This document shows positions 7,317-14,273 of a stretch of DNA of 14,273 bases, one piece after another. The stretch's first letter is position 1, and each line of letters opens with the position of its first letter. Source of the stretch: Lachnospiraceae bacterium (GTDB taxonomy: Bacteria; Bacillota_A; Clostridia; Lachnospirales; Lachnospiraceae); NCBI GenBank assembly GCA_024689605.1, contig JAILDD010000062.1, positions 1 through 14,273 on the forward strand, in the 5' to 3' direction. Both the position numbers and the translations under genes were made by a program. Under the pieces are notes generated by a model, which was given only the letters and a program-made list of their open reading frames with translations, had not been told where the DNA came from and ran no database searches.

Positions 7317-7343
7317 AACCCTGCCGTTTCTTCCGTCAGGGTT
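7317..7343 (-). repeat. inverted repeat ahead of galE, possible weak terminator or attenuator
   Basis: AACCCTG and CAGGGTT form a 7-bp stem around a 13-nt loop between the TtcA-like gene and galE. Only three T and then GAACG follow on the minus strand, so termination would be inefficient. It could partly uncouple galE from the genes upstream. Confidence 0.35.
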
Positions 7344-7373
7344 CTATACAATACAATGTACGCTTTATTCTTA

Positions 7374-8663
7374 TTATTGCAGAAAATTTTTTTTTCCCGA
7401 ATGCTTTTCTATCTGCTCATTCAGATATTCCGCCAATTCATCCTGGGGCACATCATAATATTCGGTAAAAGCGTGCTTTTCCCCATTTATCTTGATCCCA
7501 AGCATTTTCTCAAAGGGAATATTCTCCGTAGACCTGAGCAGATTATTCTCCACATTGGGATTTGTCTTCTTAAGCTCCGCTATAAGCTGCTTCACTGCCA
7601 GCCGCTTTGAACCGCCCTCGCCCTCGGGTCTGCAGGTGGTGCAGGTATCGGTAAAATGGCAGGCACACTGTATGAAATGCAGACCGTTGTAGTCCCGCCA
7701 CCGCTTTATATCATCCTCTCTGACAAGATAAAGAGGTCTTATCAATTCCATTCCCTCGAAATTGGTGCTATGCAGCTTTGGCATCATGGCCTGGAACTGT
7801 CCGCTATAAAGCATCCCCATAAGCACAGTCTCTATCACATCATCAAAGTGATGTCCCAAAGCTATCTTGTTGCAGCCCAGCTCTTTTGCCTTACTGTAGA
7901 GATATCCCCTTCTCATCCTGGCACAGAGATAGCAGGGAGATTTTTCCACACTGTATACCGCATCAAAAATATTTGTCTCAAATATGGTCAGCGGTATCCC
8001 CATAAGCTTTGCATTGCTTTCTATAACCTTGCGGTTTACCTCGCTGTAGCCGGGATCCATACACAGGAATACAATCTCGAAAGGAAACTTGTGATGCTTC
8101 TGAAGCTCCTTAAAAAGCATGGCCATGCACATGGAGTCTTTCCCTCCCGATATGCATACGGCTATTCTGTCCCCCGGCTGCACCAGCTCATAATTGACAA
8201 TTCCCTTGGTAAATCTTGAAAAAAGATCCTTTTTAAAGGTCTTGGTTATGCTCTCTTCTATACTGATGCGTCTTTCATCATCCTCCGCGGCACCGGATGC
8301 CAGCCTGTAAACATAAGCTCCGTAACCGCCTTCCAGATTATAGGCGTCATATCCTGCATCCCGCAGTTCATCTACGGCATCGGCACTTATCCTGCCAAAA
8401 CGGCAGAGCACTACCAGCTTCCTGCCGGAAGAAACTATTTCCGAAAGCTTCAACGCAGATTCTTCCGTAACAGCGTCCGAAACTTCATTTGAACTATCTG
8501 CATTTCCTGCATTATCACAGAAGGCCTGTATCTCTTCCTCTGTAAATAAATAAGCCCCTTCAATATGGTCCTTGTCAAAAGCCTCTTTATCCCGAAGATC
8601 TATCACATAATAGTCTCCGCTGTCCATTTTTATAAATTCTTCTGCGGTTATACTCGCACTCAT
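7374..8663 (-). CDS. rhodanese domain fused to a TtcA-like PP-loop tRNA thiolase
   Basis: Residues 1-120 are a rhodanese domain. It begins with the YVIDLRDKEAFDKDHIEGAY pattern and has Cys87 in the active-site loop LCRFGRIS, the residue expected to carry a persulfide. Residues 135-400 are a PP-loop ATPase of the TtcA/TilS superfamily: SGGKDS is at 172-177, a CxxC (Cys244/Cys247) follows in PCYLCARMRRG, GHHFDD at 270-275 is typical, and a second cysteine group lies at 333-344 (CACHFTDTCTTC). TtcA makes 2-thiocytidine at tRNA position 32 with an iron-sulfur cluster held by such cysteines. In this fusion the rhodanese half could deliver sulfur to the PP-loop half. The gene starts 31 bases after hypE; GGGAG is 10 bases before the ATG. 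The exact target nucleotide is not proven, and a related thiolase is possible. Confidence 0.85.
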   Translation of the reverse strand: MSASITAEEFIKMDSGDYYVIDLRDKEAFDKDHIEGAYLFTEEEIQAFCDNAGNADSSNEVSDAVTEESALKLSEIVSSGRKLVVLCRFGRISADAVDELRDAGYDAYNLEGGYGAYVYRLASGAAEDDERRISIEESITKTFKKDLFSRFTKGIVNYELVQPGDRIAVCISGGKDSMCMAMLFKELQKHHKFPFEIVFLCMDPGYSEVNRKVIESNAKLMGIPLTIFETNIFDAVYSVEKSPCYLCARMRRGYLYSKAKELGCNKIALGHHFDDVIETVLMGMLYSGQFQAMMPKLHSTNFEGMELIRPLYLVREDDIKRWRDYNGLHFIQCACHFTDTCTTCRPEGEGGSKRLAVKQLIAELKKTNPNVENNLLRSTENIPFEKMLGIKINGEKHAFTEYYDVPQDELAEYLNEQIEKHSGKKNFLQ

Positions 8664-8694
8664 CGATCAAAAACTCCCGTTTCAGCCCTGTCTT

Positions 8695-9699
8695 TCAGCA
8701 TATCCTCGGCAGACCTTCGCCTTTAAGTATATCCATATTACGCTCCCCGCCTATGCGCGTCCTCATTATGAGCTTTCCGGAACGCTTTTCTTCATCCTTT
8801 ACCTCGCCTATAACTGCAGCCATAGAGCCGTAGGCACTGCTTTTTATAAGTTCAAGTGCCCTGTCCGCATATTCTCCTGGCAGGATCAGGGCAAGCTTGC
8901 CCTCATTTCCCATATATGCGGGGTCTATGCCCATCAGCTTGGCAAAATCCCTTACAGCATCCGTCACCGGGATTTTTTCTTCTTCTATATAAAATGCTTT
9001 CTCACTGCTCTCGGCTAACTCCTTAAGCACAGTACCGAGACCGCCCCTTGTAATATCCCTCATGGTATGGATGGGGATTCCCGAATCCATCAGTTTCCCT
9101 GTCATCTCAGTAAGAGGAGCATTATCACTCTTAATATCAGTCTCAATACCCAGTCTGTGCGCCATGATCGCTGCATGATGGTCACCCATGGTGCCGGAAA
9201 CGATTATCACATCACCGGCTTCGGCGTTTGCAGCAGATATATCCTGTACTGACTCTCCTTCAAAAAGTCCCACTCCGGAAGTATTGATATACATGCCGCC
9301 ATTTCCGCCAGCCACTTTGGTATCACCGGCCACTATATGTACACCCGCCTCTCCCGCAGTATCCGCCAGGGATTCCACGCATCTTTTCAAAGTGCTGATC
9401 TCAAGACCCTCTTCCAAAATAAAGCCGCAGGTTATATATTTGGGCACAGCCCCTCGCATAAGCAGGTCATTTACGGTTCCGCAGATACTGAGCCTGCCAA
9501 TATCGCCGCCGTTAAACTCCAGGGGGGTCACTACAAAGCTGTCCGTAGTCACAGCTATCCGGCTGCTCCCGGTTACTACCGCACTATCTTCCATGGCAAG
9601 CAACGTCTCGTTTGCAAAAGCAGGCGCAAAAATCTCATCTATCAGTTTCTTCGTATCCCTGCCCCCGCTTCCGTGGGCAGTTGTTATTACATCCGGCAT
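8695..9699 (-). CDS. hypE: HypE, carbamoyl dehydratase of [NiFe] hydrogenase cofactor maturation
   Basis: HypE receives a carbamoyl group from HypF on its C-terminal cysteine and dehydrates it with ATP to a thiocyanate, the cyanide source for the Fe(CN)2CO unit of [NiFe] hydrogenases. The protein has the AIR synthase/SelD fold: AHGSGG near the N-terminus, VTTDSFVVTPLEFNGGDIG, GTVNDLLMRGA, the internal TRGGLG motif, and the hallmark end PRIC with the cysteine as last residue. I place the start at ATG 9699 (334 aa) because GGAGAG lies 4 bases upstream. A longer form from ATG 9735 would add 12 residues but has only a poor ribosome site. No hypA, B, C, D, F or hydrogenase gene is in the window. 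It is the first gene of a unit with the rhodanese-TtcA fusion. Confidence 0.9.
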   Translation of the reverse strand: MPDVITTAHGSGGRDTKKLIDEIFAPAFANETLLAMEDSAVVTGSSRIAVTTDSFVVTPLEFNGGDIGRLSICGTVNDLLMRGAVPKYITCGFILEEGLEISTLKRCVESLADTAGEAGVHIVAGDTKVAGGNGGMYINTSGVGLFEGESVQDISAANAEAGDVIIVSGTMGDHHAAIMAHRLGIETDIKSDNAPLTEMTGKLMDSGIPIHTMRDITRGGLGTVLKELAESSEKAFYIEEEKIPVTDAVRDFAKLMGIDPAYMGNEGKLALILPGEYADRALELIKSSAYGSMAAVIGEVKDEEKRSGKLIMRTRIGGERNMDILKGEGLPRIC

Positions 9700-9762
9700 A
9701 CTTCTCTCCAGTCTGTCAAATACACCTAATTTCATTTTTTAAGGATTATTATGGGATTCCAC

Positions 9763-9778
9763 TGCAAGCAGGCTTGCA
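9763..9778. repeat. inverted repeat in the hypE leader
   Basis: TGCAAG and CTTGCA form a perfect 6-bp stem with a 4-nt loop. It lies between the proposed start point and the hypE start codon, so it could be an RNA hairpin in the leader or a palindromic operator site. I cannot tell which. Confidence 0.4.
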
Positions 9779-9807
9779 CGTGACCATTTACTCCCGGCGC
9801 CTAAAAC

Positions 9808-9836
9808 ATTATATCAGCATCACCTGACATTTTAAA
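9808..9836 (-). promoter_or_regulatory. probable promoter of the hypE unit
   Basis: On the minus strand TATAAT (9808-9813) is preceded after 17 bases by TTTAAA (9831-9836), which matches the -35 consensus at four of six positions. Transcription would start near 9801, leaving about 100 nt before the preferred hypE start. Confidence 0.5.
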
Positions 9837-9866
9837 GCACATGCAGTTTCAGTTTGGGATAAAAAA

Positions 9867-9875
9867 TGATACAAT
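9867..9875 (+). promoter_or_regulatory. extended -10 promoter for the 61-aa gene and sulP
   Basis: TGATACAAT (9867-9875) is an extended -10 element, TG then one base then TACAAT. No good -35 is present 17 bases upstream, which extended -10 promoters tolerate. Transcription would begin near 9883, which excludes the ATG at 9841 and supports the start at 9898. Confidence 0.5.
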
Positions 9876-9897
9876 GGAAAAAAGGCAGGTGAGTCAC

Positions 9898-10083
9898 ATG
9901 ACAAATAATAATTCTGATAAAACCGATACTCTTGACTTACAAACATACCTTTACAAGTCAGAGCTTTTCTCAGGAAGAACGCCTGACATCAGGGATATCC
10001 GCAAAACCATGCCCCAAAAGCGAATACTGAAACTGAAGAAAACAGATACCGACAGAAGTTTAAATAAATTCATGGATGAATAA
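9898..10083 (+). CDS. small unrecognised protein (61 aa) overlapping sulP
   Basis: I do not recognise this protein. It is hydrophilic, with no signal peptide or membrane span. It begins with an Asn/Asp/Thr-rich segment, has a central LDLQTYLYKSELFSGRTPDIRD-like stretch, and ends in a basic part (KRILKLKK) before the stop. The start at 9898 is chosen because AGGTGAG lies just upstream and the proposed promoter starts RNA after the alternative ATG at 9841. Its last codons overlap the first eight bases of sulP, and sulP has no good ribosome site of its own, so one role may be translational coupling. It may also be a small partner of the transporter. Confidence 0.6.
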   Translation: MTNNNSDKTDTLDLQTYLYKSELFSGRTPDIRDIRKTMPQKRILKLKKTDTDRSLNKFMDE

Positions 10084-10088
10084 ATTCA
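10063..10088 (+). repeat. 10-bp direct repeat at the small-gene/sulP junction
   Basis: AATAAATTCA occurs at 10063-10072 and again at 10079-10088, a 16-bp period spanning the overlap. As a result the end of the small protein (NKF) and the start of SulP (MNKF) look alike although they are read in different frames. Confidence 0.7.
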
Positions 10089-12376
10089 AAGATTACAGAC
10101 TATCATATTTGCCAGGCGACATTTTTGTCGGGATAATAATAGCATTTATTTCCATTCCCATTTCAATGGGATATGCAATGATAGCCGGCCTGCCGCCGGT
10201 ATACGGATTGTACGGTTCCGTGCTCCCTATCCTTTTCTTCGGACTGATCACCTCATCTCCCGGTTTTGTATTTGGCGTAGATGCCGCCCCCGCAGCACTG
10301 ACAGGTGCACTGGTCTACTCCCTCGGATTAACGGCTTTTTCCGAAGAAACCGTCAGCCTCATCCCCGCACTTACAATATGTGTTGCCCTTTGGCTGGGAC
10401 TCTTTACATTATTCAAGGCAGACCGCCTTACCCGTTTTGTCTCTTCCCCCGTAATGGGCGGCTTCATATCCGGCATCGGCTGCGAAATAATACTTATGCA
10501 GGTACCCAAGCTTTTTGGCGGTGATGCATTGCGGGGTGAACTCTTTGAACTCGTACCGGAAATAATAAAATCCGCAATGCAGAATTTCAATCTGCTCTCA
10601 TTTGCACTGGGTCTCTCCACCGTAGTTATAATACTTGTTTTCAAAAAAATCTCTCCCCGTATTCCCATGACTGTAATAATGATGATGATCGGTGCAGTCC
10701 TCGGGAAATTCACGCCTGTTTCGGAATATGGGGTTAAACTTCTGGATACCCCCAAGCCCGGGCTTATGCCTCTGGCATTCCCGAGTCTCACCTGGCTGTT
10801 CTCACATCCGAAAGAACTGATCACCACATCCCTGGTGATAGCGATCGTCATTACTGCAGAGACATTGCTTGCCACCCAGAATTTTGCAATGAAAAACGGA
10901 CAGCATATAAACGGAAGACAGGAACTTCTGGCCTACACTGCAGGAATGTTTGCCGCAGCCTTTTCGGGATGCTGTCCTGTCAACGGTTCCGTCTCCAGAA
11001 GTGGCATTGCTGACCAGTACAAAGTCCGTTCCCAGGTAATGTCCCTGGTGGCATCCATAACAATGGTGGCAATCCTTCTTGTGGGCACACCTCTGATAGG
11101 CTGGCTTCCGGTTCCCATACTGACAGCCATAGTCATATCTGCGCTTATCGGAATACTTGAGATCTCGCTGGCAGTGAAACTTTTCAATACAGACCGTATA
11201 GAATTCTTCATATTCATGGCAGTACTTATGACCGTGCTTATCCTGGGTACAATGTACGGCGTGTTCGCAGGCGTCATTCTCTCCTTTGTTATATACATAA
11301 TCAGGGCATCCAAGCCTGCCAGAAGCTTTCTCGGATGCATTCCGGGACAGGAAGGCTTTTTCCCCATCGACCGGTACAGGGATGTATATCCCATAAAGGG
11401 CGTTGTAATATATAAATTCATGTCACCCTTATTTTTTGCAAATGTCGGTGATTTTTGTTCCGATATAGAAAATGCCGTCGGCGGCGGCACTAAAGTAGTA
11501 ATAGTGGATGCCGGCAGTATAAGCAGCATAGATATTACCGCTGCCGAGAATTTACTGAAACTGTACGAAAACCTGAAAAAGAAGGGCATCCGCTTCTTCC
11601 TGACAGAACATGCCGGAAAGATAAATGACGAACTCCACGAATTCGGATGCGGCATAATGCTTTCCGAATGGGCTGTTATACCACGCATAGAACAAGCCCT
11701 TAAGATATGCGGTTACAAATATCCATATATAGAAGAAAAAAGCAATGAATACCTGCAGATGGAAATTGCCGAAAGCAACCTTCAGGCAAGCAGGTCCGAC
11801 CTTCAGTCCTCCAGTGCTCGCAAAGTTCTGGCACAGTTTGAGTGGGCCTTCGGAAAGGACGCCGAAAACCGCATGCAGGAACTGGCGATCGACTTTTCCA
11901 GAAAGCTTCTTGAAAGCGAATGGGATGAAAAGGACCATATTTTAAATGAGCTTATTCCTTCATGGGGAATACTTGACGAGGAGCAGTTCCTGGATATCGT
12001 AGAAATGCAGCTCGCCGTCTATGACATGGAACATAACAGAGATAAGAAAACGGCTGACGATCCTGCAGAAAAAGAAAATATACCCGTTGATGAAGAGGGA
12101 ACTTCCGCAAGAAATATCGAAAGCATAAAGGAAGCACTTGTCCGTTACCATGCTGACCTGGACCAGAGACTGGCAGAGTCAGACAGCACTCTTATAAATG
12201 ATGTGGTAAGAGCCCGCCGCCGCAGGGAACTTTACTTTAAAAAGCATAATCCCAAAGCATACGAGATATACCGCGCCGAAAGGCATGAACACCGTAACCT
12301 CCTGCGCCAGAGATATCCGAAACTTCTTGCCAGGATAGACGAGATACGTGCTGATGAAGATTCAAAGCATAAATGA
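10076..12376 (+). CDS. SulP-family anion transporter with STAS domain and long C-terminal extension
   Basis: Residues 1-415 are a SulP membrane domain with about 14 hydrophobic segments. Family signatures are DIFVGIIIAFISIPISMGYA and AGLPPVYGLYGS at the N-terminus and FSGCCPVNGSVSRSG at 296-310. Known members carry sulfate, bicarbonate or dicarboxylates across the cytoplasmic membrane; the substrate here cannot be read from sequence. A STAS domain covers about 437-545 and contains DAGSISSID (478-486): the position two after the first Asp, usually Ser, is Gly480, with Ser at 481. Residues about 556-766 form a charged, mostly helical extension ending in a basic, arginine-rich helix region; it is not part of the usual 550-600 aa SulP. 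The start at 10076 overlaps the upstream small gene by eight bases without a clear Shine-Dalgarno, implying coupled translation. Confidence 0.9.
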   Translation: MNKFKDYRLSYLPGDIFVGIIIAFISIPISMGYAMIAGLPPVYGLYGSVLPILFFGLITSSPGFVFGVDAAPAALTGALVYSLGLTAFSEETVSLIPALTICVALWLGLFTLFKADRLTRFVSSPVMGGFISGIGCEIILMQVPKLFGGDALRGELFELVPEIIKSAMQNFNLLSFALGLSTVVIILVFKKISPRIPMTVIMMMIGAVLGKFTPVSEYGVKLLDTPKPGLMPLAFPSLTWLFSHPKELITTSLVIAIVITAETLLATQNFAMKNGQHINGRQELLAYTAGMFAAAFSGCCPVNGSVSRSGIADQYKVRSQVMSLVASITMVAILLVGTPLIGWLPVPILTAIVISALIGILEISLAVKLFNTDRIEFFIFMAVLMTVLILGTMYGVFAGVILSFVIYIIRASKPARSFLGCIPGQEGFFPIDRYRDVYPIKGVVIYKFMSPLFFANVGDFCSDIENAVGGGTKVVIVDAGSISSIDITAAENLLKLYENLKKKGIRFFLTEHAGKINDELHEFGCGIMLSEWAVIPRIEQALKICGYKYPYIEEKSNEYLQMEIAESNLQASRSDLQSSSARKVLAQFEWAFGKDAENRMQELAIDFSRKLLESEWDEKDHILNELIPSWGILDEEQFLDIVEMQLAVYDMEHNRDKKTADDPAEKENIPVDEEGTSARNIESIKEALVRYHADLDQRLAESDSTLINDVVRARRRRELYFKKHNPKAYEIYRAERHEHRNLLRQRYPKLLARIDEIRADEDSKHK

Positions 12377-12381
12377 CCGTA

Positions 12382-13821
12382 TCACATGGTCTTCTTCACA
12401 AAAGGAATCCTCCTGAAAAGCCACACAGGAATAAAGGATATCAGATAAACTATCAGTATCCATAAAAGCGAAGGTAAGATCTTTGCCGGACCTGTTATGC
12501 TTCCGAATATCGTATACTCAAGGTCATCAAATATTTTTATACGGTCAAGTACAGCAGGGAAAACCAGATATACTCCCAGGGTACAGCCCCCAATGGACGC
12601 AAGCACCTTTTTTGCAGTCTCACTGTGGGGATGCCCCGTATGTATCAGCTTAATGGTCATAAACAATGATATCGATGCAAGGATTCCAACCCAGTACAGG
12701 TAATCCATATATATAGCCACGCTCTCAATGTATGTTGTATGATAATAGGTATTGTAAATTATCATGGACATATCCAGTACCGTTAGCAGCCATGCAAAAG
12801 GAAGGATCTTCTTTATCTGTTCCCTTCTTACCCTGTGATGCAGATAATATCCCACAAGGGGATAGAATATGGAATTGGTCAGAAGCCAGTTCAGGTTAAA
12901 TGCGGGATTCATTATGTATCTGCCCTCACAGATCTTATCATCTATCTCAGGCATTACAGTCTGCAGGATCACACCTATTATTATAAGGTAAATGAAATCC
13001 CGGTTCTTCATGTTCTGAGCCATGGGTCTTAAGAAAGGCAGGCAGATAAGAAAACCGATAAAGGAATACATATATGCAAGGGGAACTATTCTTTCCTTGC
13101 AATAGAGGTCGCCTATGAATGTCCAGATATCCCAGTCATCACGGCCCCCCATCAGATCTGAAATGTAGTAAAAAATAGTAAAGATCAGAAGAAGTACAGC
13201 CATGCGAAGTATCCTGTTTTTCCAGATGTACCTCTTCGTCTCATTATGTACAAGAAGCTTTGCACCGACCTTCATAAATACCAGTGAGGGCCCGCATAGT
13301 GAGATCATGGATATTATCATGAATACACCGTAGGGTACGGTTCCGGCCGTGCACTCCCTTCCGAATATCTCGAATCCTTCTGTCTGGGAAAAAAGATAAA
13401 GAAGGATTGAAACGATCATTATGACATCAAAATAAAGCTCATTCGTAGGCTGATGCTTATGAGTGATTTCCGGCTCGTCAGGTATATGAACCTTCTTTTT
13501 CTGATCAGCAGACTTTGTCTTCTTCTTTGAAGACATATCTTCTATCTCTGACAGCTTATCTCCGGGAACAACCGTCTTTTCAGGATTGCCCTTACGCCTG
13601 TGAACCGGTTCCTTTATTGGAGTCTCATCTTTTTCTTCTGCCTTCAGTTCCTTATCAGCAGCCGGCTTATCCGCTTCCTTGGAAGGCATCACTTTAGCCT
13701 CCTCTTTTGCAGGAGATGCCTTCTCCTTCGGAGTGATCTCCTCCTTAGGCAGCTCAATATCTATGGTTCCTGTTTCGCCATCCTTAAGAACCAGTTTTTT
13801 ATCAACTTCTTTGATCTTCAT
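12382..13821 (-). CDS. membrane protein of acyltransferase-3 fold with K/E-rich N-terminal tail
   Basis: Residues 1-128 are a hydrophilic K/E/P-rich tail, followed by about ten membrane segments from residue 131 on. The order of motifs resembles the acyltransferase-3 family of OafA/WecH-type sugar O-acyltransferases: SLVFMKVGAKLL (179-190) before a basic loop ending RILRM, IVPLAYMYSFIGFLICLPFLR (245-265), SIFYPLVGYYLHHR (317-330) and ASIGGCTLGVYLVF (408-421). However, the first membrane segment has no R...H pair and the late IYLxH position reads YLVF, so the residues held to be catalytic are missing. It may be a divergent enzyme or a non-enzymatic relative. Its ATG overlaps the murB stop by four bases (ATGA), so translation is probably coupled to murB. 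Its stop lies five bases from that of sulP on the other strand. Confidence 0.65.
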   Translation of the reverse strand: MKIKEVDKKLVLKDGETGTIDIELPKEEITPKEKASPAKEEAKVMPSKEADKPAADKELKAEEKDETPIKEPVHRRKGNPEKTVVPGDKLSEIEDMSSKKKTKSADQKKKVHIPDEPEITHKHQPTNELYFDVIMIVSILLYLFSQTEGFEIFGRECTAGTVPYGVFMIISMISLCGPSLVFMKVGAKLLVHNETKRYIWKNRILRMAVLLLIFTIFYYISDLMGGRDDWDIWTFIGDLYCKERIVPLAYMYSFIGFLICLPFLRPMAQNMKNRDFIYLIIIGVILQTVMPEIDDKICEGRYIMNPAFNLNWLLTNSIFYPLVGYYLHHRVRREQIKKILPFAWLLTVLDMSMIIYNTYYHTTYIESVAIYMDYLYWVGILASISLFMTIKLIHTGHPHSETAKKVLASIGGCTLGVYLVFPAVLDRIKIFDDLEYTIFGSITGPAKILPSLLWILIVYLISFIPVWLFRRIPFVKKTM

Positions 13822-14273
13822 AGTTTTTCAAAATCTCCAAGCATTATTACCTCAGGTTCAAGTGTAATCCCCGAATGCTCTTTTACTTTATCCCTCACCA
13901 GACAGATGAGCTTATAAACATCATCTGCTGTAGCATTTCCTTTATTGATCACGAATCCACAGTGCTTCTCCGATACGCAGGCATCACCTACGCTCACTCC
14001 CGAAAGCCCTGCATCCATTATTAGCTTTCCGGCAAAATTCCCCTCCGGTCTCTTAAAGGTGCTTCCCGCACTGGCATATTCGAGGGGTTGCTTTTCAAGA
14101 CGCTTGTTCTTAAGCTCTTCCATTTTTTCCCATATGGCAGCCTTGTCACCATGCTGAAGCTCAAAAACAGCTCCGGTTATTATCTTACCGTTTTTCTTGA
14201 AGACACTGCTCCTGTACGACAATTCAAGGTCTTGCTTTTTTATTGCACCTTCCGGCGTATAGGCTTCAACTAT
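13818..14273 (-). CDS. murB: UDP-N-acetylenolpyruvoylglucosamine reductase MurB (partial, 5' end beyond window)
   Basis: MurB is an FAD enzyme that uses NADPH to reduce UDP-GlcNAc-enolpyruvate to UDP-MurNAc, the second committed step of peptidoglycan synthesis in the cytoplasm. The visible 151 residues are the C-terminal part, covering the end of the FAD-binding domain and the substrate-binding domain. LSYRSSVF corresponds to the conserved Y-R-x-S segment. ASAGSTFKRP contains the Ser that acts as proton donor; its GS-x-FKxP form is typical of the Gram-positive type. GLSGVSVGDACVSEKHCGFVIN and the LEPEV motif near the end supply the remaining substrate-binding and catalytic Glu residues. The reading frame is open to the window edge, so the true start lies outside. 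Confidence 0.95.
   Translation of the reverse strand: MVEAYTPEGAIKKQDLELSYRSSVFKKNGKIITGAVFELQHGDKAAIWEKMEELKNKRLEKQPLEYASAGSTFKRPEGNFAGKLIMDAGLSGVSVGDACVSEKHCGFVINKGNATADDVYKLICLVRDKVKEHSGITLEPEVIMLGDFEKL

Noticed and set aside
9700..9735. Longer hypE form starting at ATG 9735
   Set aside because: Weak ribosome site; GGAGAG directly before ATG 9699 gives a protein starting close to the HGSGG motif as is usual for HypE.
9841..9897. Upstream ATG giving an 80-aa form of the small protein
   Set aside because: It precedes the likely transcription start near 9883 and has no Shine-Dalgarno, while 9898 has one.
10315..11688. Long minus-strand frames opposite sulP
   Set aside because: Antisense shadows of a clearly recognised gene, without ribosome sites or recognisable products.

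Overview
The window looks like chromosome of a low-to-moderate GC, Gram-positive anaerobe of the Clostridia, most likely a Lachnospiraceae member from gut or rumen. This is inferred from gene content and style: purine-rich Shine-Dalgarno sites, ATGA start/stop overlaps, lysine/glutamate-rich cytoplasmic tails, and protein sequences that read like that family. No rRNA, tRNA, CRISPR array, integrase or transposase is visible. Nine of the eleven genes are on the minus strand.

Layout, left to right. (1) 1-533: 5' part of a MoxR-type AAA+ ATPase gene, minus strand, running off the left edge. (2) 534-1015: no protein gene. A near-consensus sigma-A promoter (988-1015) faces left and would produce about 450 nt of RNA rich in hairpins ahead of the ATPase gene; I treat this as a candidate structured RNA or leader. 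(3) 1046-6014: a compact minus-strand cluster in the order tandem GNAT-like protein, 1121-aa protein with a papain-like C-terminal domain and a K/E repeat tract, TrmL tRNA methyltransferase, and a 59-aa protein matching only the C-terminal part of a MazE/AbrB antitoxin; it ends at an intrinsic terminator. (4) 6108-9836: a minus-strand group in the order hypE, rhodanese-TtcA-like fusion, galE, closed by a strong 12-bp terminator hairpin. (5) 9867-12376: two divergent plus-strand genes, an unrecognised 61-aa protein overlapping a SulP transporter that carries a roughly 210-residue C-terminal extension. (6) 12382-14273: minus-strand murB (5' end outside the window) overlapping a membrane protein of the acyltransferase-3 fold that lacks the usual histidines.

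How they work together. galE (sugar nucleotide supply) and murB (peptidoglycan precursor) are housekeeping. HypE and the rhodanese-TtcA fusion lie 31 bp apart and may form one sulfur or nitrile chemistry unit, which is unusual because no other hyp gene or [NiFe] hydrogenase gene is in view. The GNAT-papain-TrmL-MazE-like cluster has coupling signals, but its purpose is not evident from sequence. The least explained items are the 534-980 RNA, the 1121-aa protein, and the extended SulP with its small overlapping partner.
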